Shown here: one piece after another, positions 1-5,231 of the stretch
How positions within the stretch are numbered: the first letter of the stretch is position 1
How the letters are laid out: each line of letters starts with the position of its first letter
Source of the DNA: WJMT01 sp964445575
GTDB lineage: Bacteria; Acidobacteriota; Aminicenantia; Aminicenantales; Aminicenantaceae
DNA: 5,231 bases
Assembly: GCA_964445575.1 (NCBI GenBank)
Contig: CAYULB010000093.1
Span: 1 to 5,231 of the forward strand
Reading direction: 5' to 3'
Position numbers and translations under genes: made by a program
The notes under the pieces: model-generated
Seen by the model: the letters and a program-made list of their open reading frames with translations, nothing else
Told to the model about the DNA's origin: nothing
Databases searched by the model: none

Positions 1-403
1 TTAAATGGTTGATGATTTCATGGATAGACTTTTGGACTGGGGGGCTCAATTGAGTTCCTCTGCTTACAGAAGCAGGTTGAATTCCTACCACATAGGCGTT
101 TTTAAGTACTTTGGGGTTTCCCGTGCTGGATAAAAAGGGTATGAATTTGTGGCTGATGGAGGACTGGCTAAGAATAAATTCTAAGGGAAGGACTGTTATC
201 TTCCCTGCTTTTTCATTGAAATCCACGGCATCAAAGAAAATCAGAGTCTGATGTTCATTGTACTTATTGAGTTTCTGGTCTCTTATTATTTCTTCCTCCA
301 GCCAGACATCTTTAAACTGGAGGCTGCGGAGCTTTTGTGCGATTTCTATGCCGCAGGCGTCATCACTGTGGTCCAGCTTTCCAGCTCCGATAAATACCGG
401 AGC
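1..403 (-). other. HycI/HybD-like hydrogenase maturation endopeptidase domain within hydA (residues about 445-578, truncated at edge)
   Basis: This domain family removes the C-terminal extension of [NiFe]-hydrogenase large subunits after nickel insertion, cutting behind the His/Arg of DPCxxCxxH/R. Seen in order: VFIGAGK (447-453), matching the opening strand that usually reads GIGN; HSDDACG (456-462); TLIFFDAVDF (497-506); SISHKF (526-531); VVGIQPASVSRGTQLSP (549-565); VQKSIHEI near the end. The three expected nickel-binding positions, as known for E. coli HycI (D16, D62, H90), align to D459, D502 and H529. Spacings are 43 and 27 residues here against 46 and 28 in HycI. Two points differ from consensus: the GxGN Asn is Lys (K453), and the DDGxG glycine is Ala (A460). 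The domain is nearly complete at the window edge, so only a few residues should be missing. Identification is from motif order and spacing, without a profile search. Confidence 0.87.
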
Positions 404-1735
404 GTTTTTTTCTGTGATTTCTTTTAATTTGTTTTTCCAATCCTCTTGAGGAGCGTGCTTGACTTCTGCCATATGAGCTGAGCAGCTGATGCAGGGGTCA
501 AACGCTCGGACCACCAGCTCCATTCTTTCCTTGATTTTATCTTCCTTGCCTGAATCGAGAAGTTTTTGTGCTGCTGTGTGGCAGTACTTCTCAATATCCT
601 CTGCGTTTTGAGCTGTGGGAGTCACTATATCCACATAGGATATCCGTCCGTCCTTGATTTCATGATGATGGATCAACAATCCTCTCGGAGCTTCCACCAG
701 CCCGGTCCCTTTCCCATTTTTAGCGGAATACTTGACAGGTTCGGGGTCTTCCTTGAATTTAAGGATTTCATCGACCAGTTCAACAATCCTTTCAAAACAG
801 TAGCTTATCTCTAAGGCTTGAGCAGCATTGTGAAACAGGGGATTGACTTTCCAACGTTTGTTGAAATATTTTTTGTACATCTCTTCTGTTTCACCCTTAA
901 GCCTTTCTCCTAAATTATTGACTCTGGCTAAAGCCCCCACAGAATAGGGCTCTTCTTTGTACCGACTGCGTTTGCAGTAGGAATGGGAAACAATAAACTC
1001 ATTGGTTAGTTTTTGATAGTCATCTCTGAAAAACTTTTCTCCTGTAGACAGCAGTATTTCATCGCCCCAAAATCCATAGTTATTGTTCCCGGGTTCGCAA
1101 CAGGCATAAACCGTTTCTTGTTCTGGAATATCAGGATAATCAAGTTCACAGAACAGTTCTACGGTCTTTTTTACAAAAGGCATGAATTGGACAGCCCTGT
1201 TTTTTAGGAATAAGAGTTCTTCTTTAGAGGGGAACTTTCCAAATCCGCCTATTATGGGATTTTCCCCGTGAATATAACGTCCGCTCAGCAGCTTCATGAT
1301 ATGGTTGCCAAAATGTTTCATTTCTAGGGCAATTTTGACTTCTAATTCAAAGTCTGATGCCATGGCAATGGCATTTGGAAATCCAAGATAGTCGGGAAGA
1401 GCAAGGTAATATATATGGAGGGAATGACTTTCTATCATTTCTCCCATGTGCATGAGCTCCCGGCACAAGTAGGATTTGGGATGTATTTTAACCTTGAGTG
1501 CATTTTCAAGGGAACGGAGAACCGCATTTTTATGAGAAAGAGTGCAGATCGCACATATCCGGGGGGAGAGGCTCACATCCTCTTCTGGTGTGAGTCCTAA
1601 GGTCAATTTTTCAATAAGGCGAGGTCCTTCGTAAATGGTGAATTTGACATCTGATACCACTTTTCCGTCAATAGTGGCTGATATACCCCCATTTCCCTCA
1701 ACTCTGGCAAGGTGGTCTACACTTATCTTTTTCAT
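1..1735 (-). CDS. hydA: Group 3b [NiFe]-hydrogenase large (alpha) subunit fused to a C-terminal maturation endopeptidase domain; 3' end outside window
   Basis: Catalytic subunit of a cytoplasmic H2:NAD(P)+ oxidoreductase. The frame starts at ATG 1735-1733, overlapping the hydD stop as ATGA, with AAGGAG five bases upstream. It is open for 578 codons to the left edge with no stop. Seen: HLARVEG near residue 8 (E13 is the conserved Glu); RICAICTLSH with C61 and C64, the first pair of Ni ligands; EAPRG at 348-352 with the active-site Arg R351; DPCISCSAH at 413-421 with C415 and C418, the second Ni-ligand pair. The hydrogenase part ends at about residue 421, close to the usual length of this family (about 430). 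Residues 422-444 look like a linker. Residues 445-578 match HycI/HybD-type nickel-dependent proteases. The first cysteine motif has Ala where many hydrogenases have Gly (RICGIC); as I recall this is normal for group 3b. Group 3b assignment rests on this and on the beta-gamma-delta partners. I translated the frame by hand, line by line, and saw no frameshift. A lost stop between two genes by sequencing error cannot be excluded. Confidence 0.93.
   Translation of the reverse strand, partial: MKKISVDHLARVEGNGGISATIDGKVVSDVKFTIYEGPRLIEKLTLGLTPEEDVSLSPRICAICTLSHKNAVLRSLENALKVKIHPKSYLCRELMHMGEMIESHSLHIYYLALPDYLGFPNAIAMASDFELEVKIALEMKHFGNHIMKLLSGRYIHGENPIIGGFGKFPSKEELLFLKNRAVQFMPFVKKTVELFCELDYPDIPEQETVYACCEPGNNNYGFWGDEILLSTGEKFFRDDYQKLTNEFIVSHSYCKRSRYKEEPYSVGALARVNNLGERLKGETEEMYKKYFNKRWKVNPLFHNAAQALEISYCFERIVELVDEILKFKEDPEPVKYSAKNGKGTGLVEAPRGLLIHHHEIKDGRISYVDIVTPTAQNAEDIEKYCHTAAQKLLDSGKEDKIKERMELVVRAFDPCISCSAHMAEVKHAPQEDWKNKLKEITEKNAPVFIGAGKLDHSDDACGIEIAQKLRSLQFKDVWLEEEIIRDQKLNKYNEHQTLIFFDAVDFNEKAGKITVLPLEFILSQSSISHKFIPFLSSTGNPKVLKNAYVVGIQPASVSRGTQLSPPVQKSIHEIINHL
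470..499 (-). other. Predicted C-terminal processing site of the large subunit
   Basis: Codons 413-422 encode DPCISCSAH followed by Met. In [NiFe]-hydrogenases the cut falls directly after the His or Arg of this motif, so the expected cut is between H421 (475-473) and M422 (472-470). Cutting there would leave a mature 421-residue alpha subunit and free the whole protease domain. The position of the cut is inferred from the family and not seen directly. M422 has no convincing Shine-Dalgarno sequence in front of it, so separate translation of the protease from this ATG looks unlikely. Confidence 0.75.
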
Positions 1736-2517
1736 TTTGACTCCTTTTTTAGTTGGTTAAAAAATTCGACCAGTTTTGTGCCTGAATAATTTGCCATGCG
1801 CTTTTTTATGGATTCTATGTCAAATCCCTTCTCTTGCAGCAGGTAGTATTCAGAGGTAAAATTAGCCCCTTCCACAGGCCCCCAGCATCCAAAGCACGGG
1901 ACATTGTGATTCGGACAGATAGAACCGCATCCGTCTGCAGTTAAAGGCCCTAAGCAGGGAATTCCTCTGTTTAAAAGACAGTCATTTTCATTGTATTTGC
2001 AGGTCACGCACACAGGCTGGAGGTATTTCTCGGGAAGTGTTCCTTTGACCACTCGATTGAAGAGATTTAAAAACTGGTCTTTTCCAATAGGGCAGCCAGG
2101 AAGATAATAATCGACTTTTATGTAGGCGTCAATGGGCGTGGATTGAACGGCTTTTGTATGGGTCATCTCAGTGTCTCCATAGACTTCCTGGTATTTTTCC
2201 CCCCATTTTTTTGGATCAGTGAATCTTGCTTGGATTCCTCCTAGGGTGGCGCAAATTCCGATGGCAACCACTATTTCTGCTCTTTCTCTAATATCTTTAA
2301 GCTCTTGGACTTCTCGTTCTGTAGTCACAGAGCCTTCAACCAGGGCAATATCAAGGCGGCCGTCTTTATTATCACTGCTTGCCATGAGGAATGACTGGAT
2401 ATCGACCGCTTCGAATATATCAAGCAGTTCTTTTTCGCAGTCCAAAATCAGAAGTGCATCTCCGGCACATCCTGTTAATTCATAAATTCCGATTTTCAAT
2501 TTATCTTTCTTCATCAT
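1732..2517 (-). CDS. hydD: Group 3b [NiFe]-hydrogenase small (delta) subunit, three Fe-S clusters
   Basis: Electron-transfer subunit that pairs with HydA and passes electrons between the NiFe site and the gamma/beta diaphorase part. 261 codons, related to the 20-kDa NADH:ubiquinone oxidoreductase (PSST-like) fold. Seen: YELTGCAGDALL at 12-23, the proximal-cluster motif, with C17 but D20 in place of the usual second Cys; LVEGSV at 59-64; GICATLGG with C89; LPGCP with C142. The C-terminal third holds eight cysteines (C170, C173, C180, C188, C197, C201, C208, C211), enough for the medial and distal [4Fe-4S] clusters. It lacks the Tat signal and membrane anchor of uptake hydrogenases, which fits a cytoplasmic enzyme. 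It begins with two tandem ATG codons; the second (2514-2512) has the better spacing to the ribosome binding site, so the true protein may be one residue shorter. Seven bases separate it from hydG, and its TGA overlaps the hydA ATG, suggesting translational coupling. Confidence 0.95.
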   Translation of the reverse strand: MMKKDKLKIGIYELTGCAGDALLILDCEKELLDIFEAVDIQSFLMASSDNKDGRLDIALVEGSVTTEREVQELKDIRERAEIVVAIGICATLGGIQARFTDPKKWGEKYQEVYGDTEMTHTKAVQSTPIDAYIKVDYYLPGCPIGKDQFLNLFNRVVKGTLPEKYLQPVCVTCKYNENDCLLNRGIPCLGPLTADGCGSICPNHNVPCFGCWGPVEGANFTSEYYLLQEKGFDIESIKKRMANYSGTKLVEFFNQLKKESK

Positions 2518-2519
2518 TT

Positions 2520-2526
2520 CCCCCTT
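2520..2526 (-). promoter_or_regulatory. Ribosome binding site of hydD, favouring the second of two tandem ATGs
   Basis: The minus strand reads AAGGGGG here, partly inside the hydG stop codon. It lies 2 bases before the first ATG (2517-2515) but 5 bases before the second (2514-2512). The second spacing is the more usual one and equals that of hydG and hydA in this operon. Confidence 0.5.
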
Positions 2527-3385
2527 AAATGAGCTCTCTCATATGAATGACATCCCAATAAGTGAATACAGGTCCATCCAGACAGGTATAAATATAATCG
2601 ATGGCACAGTGCCCGCATTTTCCGACTCCACATTTCATCCGCCTTTCGAGTGTCATCAGGATCTGGTCTTTGGGGATCTTGAGTTTTAAGAGTTCTTCAA
2701 GAACAAATTTATACATAACCGGGGGGCCGCATATAAGAGCGTAAGTTGTGGAGGAATTGAGGTCTTTTATTTTTGGGAAAAGAGTGGTCACAACTCCGGT
2801 GTTTTCAGACCATTTTCCCGTGTCATCTTTGTCAACAGAAAGGAAGCATTCCAGGTCTTCCCTTTGTTTCAGTGAAAAAAATTCTTCCCTTAAAAGCATT
2901 TCAGCTGGTCTTTTAGCTCCATGAAGCAGAATGACCCTGTTAAATAGGTCCCGGTTATCAAGACAGTAAAGCAGTACTGAACGAAGGGGAGCGGCTCCAA
3001 GGCCGCCCATTATGATCAGTATGTCATTTCCTTTCATCCTTTCTACGGGAAAACCATTTCCGTAAGGCCCTCTGATTCCGATCATATCGTTTTCTTTAAG
3101 TCTAAAAATAGCATCTGTGACTATTCCAGTTTTCCGGATACAGAATTCAAGGAGTCCGGGCCGGGATGGAGTGGAAGAGATTGAAAAAGGAGCTTCTCCA
3201 GCCCCCAGTACTGAGATCATGGCGAACTGGCCTATTTTATATCTAAAGGAGAGTGCTTTTTCCATATCTGCTATCCGGACTTGAAAAAACTTTACGTCTT
3301 CAGTCAGGTGATAGGTGCGGACTATTCTCGCTGGTTCAGGGAGAAACGGGTTTTTTAACAAGCTGACTTTATTTTCACTCTTCAT
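2525..3385 (-). CDS. hydG: Group 3b hydrogenase gamma subunit: FAD/NAD(P)-binding oxidoreductase with [2Fe-2S] cluster
   Basis: Diaphorase subunit that exchanges electrons with NAD(P)(H). 286 residues, of the ferredoxin-NADP reductase superfamily and close to PyrK and sulfhydrogenase gamma proteins. Seen: an N-terminal beta-barrel for FAD with GEAPFSISS at 63-71, the group-specific form of the RxYS flavin motif; GPYGNGFP at 107-114; the nucleotide-binding loop IMGGLGAAPLRS at 125-136; CGPPVM at 219-224; and a C-terminal cluster ERRMKCGVGKCGHC with C252, C257, C260 plus C268, which suits one [2Fe-2S] centre. The sequence alone does not tell NAD from NADP. The start at 3385 overlaps the hydB stop as ATGA and has GAGGTG five bases upstream (3391-3396), so translation is likely coupled to hydB. 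A free-standing PyrK or sulfide dehydrogenase beta subunit is the main alternative and is made unlikely by the neighbours. This gamma subunit is distinct from the [FeFe]-hydrogenase maturase that is also called HydG. Confidence 0.94.
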   Translation of the reverse strand: MKSENKVSLLKNPFLPEPARIVRTYHLTEDVKFFQVRIADMEKALSFRYKIGQFAMISVLGAGEAPFSISSTPSRPGLLEFCIRKTGIVTDAIFRLKENDMIGIRGPYGNGFPVERMKGNDILIIMGGLGAAPLRSVLLYCLDNRDLFNRVILLHGAKRPAEMLLREEFFSLKQREDLECFLSVDKDDTGKWSENTGVVTTLFPKIKDLNSSTTYALICGPPVMYKFVLEELLKLKIPKDQILMTLERRMKCGVGKCGHCAIDYIYTCLDGPVFTYWDVIHMRELI

Positions 3386-4443
3386 TTTGTCACCTCTTTA
3401 TCTAATCGATTCCAGAAGGAATCTACTTTTTCTCCATCCAGAGATTTTCCTACTGTTTTTACATTAATATCAACAGGACAGGTCGCTATACACCTTCCAC
3501 AGCCCACACATCCTGGGTTGCCGTACTCTGTGATGTAAACTTGAAATTTATGGGTGTACCACAGTTTGAGTCTGTCCTCTCTTTTCTCTCTGAAGTTTTC
3601 ACCTCCGGCAACTTCAGAATAATTTTCCAGTGTGCAGGCATCCCAGCATCGGGATATTTGAGAATAGTTTTTGCCAAGAACAGGATTATCTTGCATATTA
3701 TAGCAGTTGCAGGTGGGGCACACATTGGTGCAGGAACCGCACGCTAAACAGGCATTTCCTATTTTTTCCCATAAAGGCTCATGGTACTTGAGTTCCATTA
3801 AGTCTCTTAGAGAATCAAAGTTGATTTGGGTTTTAAAAGCTTTGTTCCTTCTGTCACCCCATTCAGTGTATTCTTTAATGTCTTTGTCTGAGAGGTCTTC
3901 TTCAAATAAATCTGCCTTTGTCCTGACTAAGTCATCTCCTCTGCTGGATCCCACCCAGACTATATATCTGTCATTGATTTTGGAAAAAAACAGGTCATAT
4001 CCTTCTTTAATGATGTGGGTTCGGGTTGATTTGCACAGGCAGTTTTCATCAGGCCAGCAGGAGTGTCCCAATAAAAGGGTGTTTTTTCTGGATTCCATAT
4101 AATAAGGGTCATAATACTCATGGGTGAAAAAGTTATCCATTATCAGAAGAGCGTGTATATCGCAGGGATGGATTCCAAAAATGATTTTTTTTGATACATG
4201 AGAAAAATCTTCTTTATACTCTTTTTCAGAAGCCTGAAACATATTGATAGAAGGGGGCAGGATGATTTTTCTGGGAGGGAGGATGGTTCGAGTGTACTCA
4301 ATATCGATCTGGTTCAGGTCATCGATCATTTGGAACCTGTGTCTATCAGATCCAACTTTTACCGGGGCCCAAAGGCCTGCTTCCTTAGATATTTCTTCTA
4401 AGAAAGGAAATAAGTTTTCTTTCTTCAGTTTTACGATTTTCAT
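3382..4443 (-). CDS. hydB: Group 3b hydrogenase beta subunit, ferredoxin-like [4Fe-4S] protein
   Basis: First gene of the operon, 353 residues, matching sulfhydrogenase beta subunits (also similar to anaerobic sulfite reductase subunit A). It carries electrons within the beta-gamma half and has been linked in Pyrococcus to sulfur or polysulfide reduction. Seen: GIHPCDIHAL at 90-99, a family signature; GHSCWPDENCLC at 126-137 with C129, C135 and C137; a first ferredoxin motif CLACGSCTNVCP with C232, C235, C238, C242; then C245 and C247; SRCWDAC with C266 and C270; a second ferredoxin motif CVGCGRCIATCP with C312, C315, C318, C322. No signal peptide or membrane segment is apparent, consistent with a cytoplasmic protein. 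The start at 4443 has AAAGGA (4452-4457) eight bases upstream. Its TGA overlaps the hydG ATG. AsrA is the main alternative, but a following delta and alpha pair identifies the hydrogenase. Confidence 0.94.
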   Translation of the reverse strand: MKIVKLKKENLFPFLEEISKEAGLWAPVKVGSDRHRFQMIDDLNQIDIEYTRTILPPRKIILPPSINMFQASEKEYKEDFSHVSKKIIFGIHPCDIHALLIMDNFFTHEYYDPYYMESRKNTLLLGHSCWPDENCLCKSTRTHIIKEGYDLFFSKINDRYIVWVGSSRGDDLVRTKADLFEEDLSDKDIKEYTEWGDRRNKAFKTQINFDSLRDLMELKYHEPLWEKIGNACLACGSCTNVCPTCNCYNMQDNPVLGKNYSQISRCWDACTLENYSEVAGGENFREKREDRLKLWYTHKFQVYITEYGNPGCVGCGRCIATCPVDINVKTVGKSLDGEKVDSFWNRLDKEVTK

Positions 4444-4689
4444 TTAAGATGTCCTTTGATTTTTATAGAATTTCTTACCTGTCTCGTTGATAAACATATA
4501 AACGTCAATCACTATATTATGCAAGTTATGTGCCTACTGGGCGAGATAAAGCATATATTTTTCTGACTTTATAACTTATTGAATCAATTCAAGATACATT
4601 CATTGGAAGAAAGTCAGGTGAAATCAGTGGATGAAAAATCATAAATGTGTAGAGAAATTCCACATTAGGTGTTTAGATATGACATACTT
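4444..4689. promoter_or_regulatory. AT-rich non-coding region upstream of the hyd operon, expected promoter region
   Basis: About 246 bases with no convincing gene on either strand. Promoter calls are weak. On the minus strand, TTGCAT (4524-4519) is followed after 18 bases by TATATG (4500-4495), a poor sigma70-like pair. TATAAA at 4468-4463 has no good -35 partner. The only ribosome binding site seen is that of hydB. I could not recognise a site for a named regulator. Confidence 0.3.
4579..4592. promoter_or_regulatory. Small palindrome, possible operator upstream of hydB
   Basis: TTGAAT and ATTCAA form 6-bp arms around a 2-base spacer. It lies about 136 bases before the hydB start and inside a wider 8-bp inverted repeat, CTGACTTT (4563-4570) and AAAGTCAG (4610-4617). 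The symmetry is seen; a regulatory role is only inferred, and short palindromes occur by chance in AT-rich DNA. Confidence 0.25.
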
Positions 4690-4703
4690 ACCTGACCTAT
4701 TCA

Positions 4704-4823
4704 TAAAAAAATGGCGATGTTTTCGTTATTAATTTCATTTCAACGATATTCAAGATTTTTTCCAAGAACAATGATTTGAGTATTTTTCATGTTTTTGTTT
4801 TTATTTTAATCGCCATTTTTTTA
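4704..4823. repeat. 15-bp inverted repeat bounding an AT-rich segment (unit 1)
   Basis: TAAAAAAATGGCGAT (4704-4718) and its exact complement ATCGCCATTTTTTTA (4809-4823) enclose 90 very AT-rich bases. The same pair recurs 258 bases later at 4962-4976 and 5067-5081. The exact arms resemble terminal inverted repeats of a small non-autonomous element, but no target-site duplication or transposase is seen. Confidence 0.8.
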
Positions 4824-4832
4824 CCATTAAGG

Positions 4833-4931
4833 CGAGCCGATCTCACTGCATCTGCTTCGTTGCAGGGCATTCGCAGTGAAGGACCACGACTTCATGCCCT
4901 GGCGCCTCGCATCTGCAGCAATCTCGACTCG
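4833..4931. repeat. 99-bp imperfect palindrome (unit 1)
   Basis: The segment is an interrupted inverted repeat centred at 4882. Core arms CAGGGCAT (4863-4870) and ATGCCCTG (4894-4901) pair perfectly, with GAAG/CTTC nested inside. The outer arms, from CGAG at 4833 and ending CTCG at 4931, pair imperfectly, including CTGCA against TGCAG. It could form a cruciform or a long RNA hairpin. It is GC-richer than the DNA around it. Confidence 0.8.
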
Positions 4932-4961
4932 TGAATAGTTCATGTAAACCTGACCTATTCA
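4932..4961. repeat. 7-bp inverted repeat spanning the junction of units 1 and 2
   Basis: TGAATAG (4932-4938) and CTATTCA (4955-4961) pair across a 16-base loop containing the unit boundary near 4949. The same hairpin recurs at 5190-5219. At the left end of the array only the CTATTCA arm is present, so the array begins inside what would be the loop. Confidence 0.6.
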
Positions 4962-5090
4962 TAAAAAAATGGCGATGTTTTCGTTATTAATTTCATTTCA
5001 ACGATATTCAAGATTTTTTCCAAGAACAATGATTTGAGTATTTTTCATGTTTTTGTTTTTATTTTAATCGCCATTTTTTTACCATTAAGG

Positions 5091-5189
5091 CGAGCCGATC
5101 TCACTGCATCTGCTTCGTTGCAGGGCATTCGCAGTGAAGGACCACGACTTCATGCCCTGGCGCCTCGCATCTGCAGCAATCTCGACTCG
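5091..5189. repeat. 99-bp imperfect palindrome (unit 2)
   Basis: Second copy of the palindrome at 4833-4931, 258 bases further on and apparently identical, with the same core arms at 5121-5128 and 5152-5159. Confidence 0.8.
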
Positions 5190-5231
5190 TGAATAGTTCA
5201 TGTAAACCTGACCTATTCATAAAAAAATGGC

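Larger units (their letters stand above)
4690..5231. repeat. Tandem direct repeat, 258-bp unit, two full copies and 25 bases of a third
   Basis: The unit starting ACCTGACCTATTC recurs with a period of 258 bases (units from 4691, 4949 and 5207), and I see no mismatch between copies. The match starts at 4690; the bases before it differ from those before the second unit. The unit has an AT-rich first half, a GC-richer second half and three inverted repeats. It contains no credible protein gene. It may be a tandemly duplicated intergenic palindromic element or MITE-like sequence. Because the window ends inside the third copy, an assembly artefact or a longer array are both possible. Confidence 0.95.

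Noticed and set aside
470..472. Separate protease gene starting at the internal ATG (M422)
   Set aside because: No Shine-Dalgarno sequence at suitable spacing, and the upstream frame reads straight through, so a fused product is simpler.
258..814. Open frames of 63 and 82 codons on the plus strand (258-449 and 566-814)
   Set aside because: Both are antisense to hydA, which is continuous and motif-rich on the other strand.
2219..2485. 88-codon open frame on the plus strand
   Set aside because: Antisense to hydD; its composition is that of a reversed coding frame and it has no motif.
3707..4102. 131-codon open frame on the plus strand
   Set aside because: It lies antisense inside hydB, which has clear ferredoxin and family motifs. 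The plus-strand frame shows no recognisable domain and is a shadow.
4631..4732. 33-codon plus-strand frame running from the intergenic region into the repeat
   Set aside because: No convincing ribosome binding site and no recognisable motif; it ends inside the repeat unit and is likely chance.
4704..4823. Rho-independent terminator from the T-tract arm
   Set aside because: The arms are 90 bases apart and AT-rich, with no compact GC stem before the T tract.
4827..4943. 38-codon minus-strand open frame inside each repeat unit (second copy 5085-5201)
   Set aside because: ATG to TAA is intact in both copies, but the frame coincides with the 99-bp palindrome, has only a weak ribosome binding site and no family resemblance. 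The palindrome explains the sequence better.
4690..5231. CRISPR array or integron attC array
   Set aside because: Units are 258 bases with no variable spacers, which excludes CRISPR. The core sites expected for attC (GTTRRRY and its complement) were not found at the palindrome ends.

Overview
The window carries one leftward (minus-strand) operon for a soluble, cytoplasmic [NiFe]-hydrogenase of the group 3b / sulfhydrogenase type (H2:NAD(P)+ oxidoreductase), plus a non-coding upstream region that ends in a tandem repeat array. Gene order in the direction of transcription is beta (hydB, 4443-3382), gamma (hydG, 3385-2525), delta (hydD, 2517-1732, or from 2514), alpha (hydA, 1735 to beyond base 1). 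This is the beta-gamma-delta-alpha order of the Pyrococcus furiosus soluble hydrogenases. The genes are tightly packed: 4-base ATGA overlaps at beta/gamma and delta/alpha, and 7 bases between gamma and delta. Each gene has a purine-rich Shine-Dalgarno sequence.

The subunits form a complete electron path. The alpha subunit carries the NiFe(CN)2CO site. Delta carries the proximal, medial and distal Fe-S clusters. Gamma carries FAD, the NAD(P) site and a [2Fe-2S] cluster. Beta carries further [4Fe-4S] clusters. In delta, the second cysteine of the usual CxxC pair of the proximal cluster is an aspartate (C17-A-G-D20).

The most striking point is in alpha. Its reading frame does not stop shortly after the DPCISCSAH motif, where a hydrogenase large subunit is normally trimmed. 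It runs on without a break for at least 157 more codons to the window edge. That extension reads as a HycI/HybD-type hydrogenase maturation endopeptidase: GAG near its start, then SDDACG, FFDAVDF, a conserved His and GIQP, in the right order and spacing. The enzyme that should cut off the C-terminus of the large subunit appears to be fused to that C-terminus.

Bases 4444-4689 are AT-rich and non-coding and should hold the operon promoter; they contain a small operator-like palindrome. From 4690 to the end lies a 258-bp unit repeated head to tail with no difference that I can see (two full copies and the start of a third). Each unit contains a 15-bp inverted repeat in AT-rich DNA and a GC-richer, imperfect 99-bp palindrome.

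The organism is probably an anaerobic or facultative bacterium of moderately low GC content with strong Shine-Dalgarno use. The palindromic repeat is reminiscent of intergenic elements of anaerobic proteobacteria such as sulfate reducers, but this is an impression and not an assignment. Group 3b hydrogenases are too widely exchanged among bacteria and archaea to fix the lineage.
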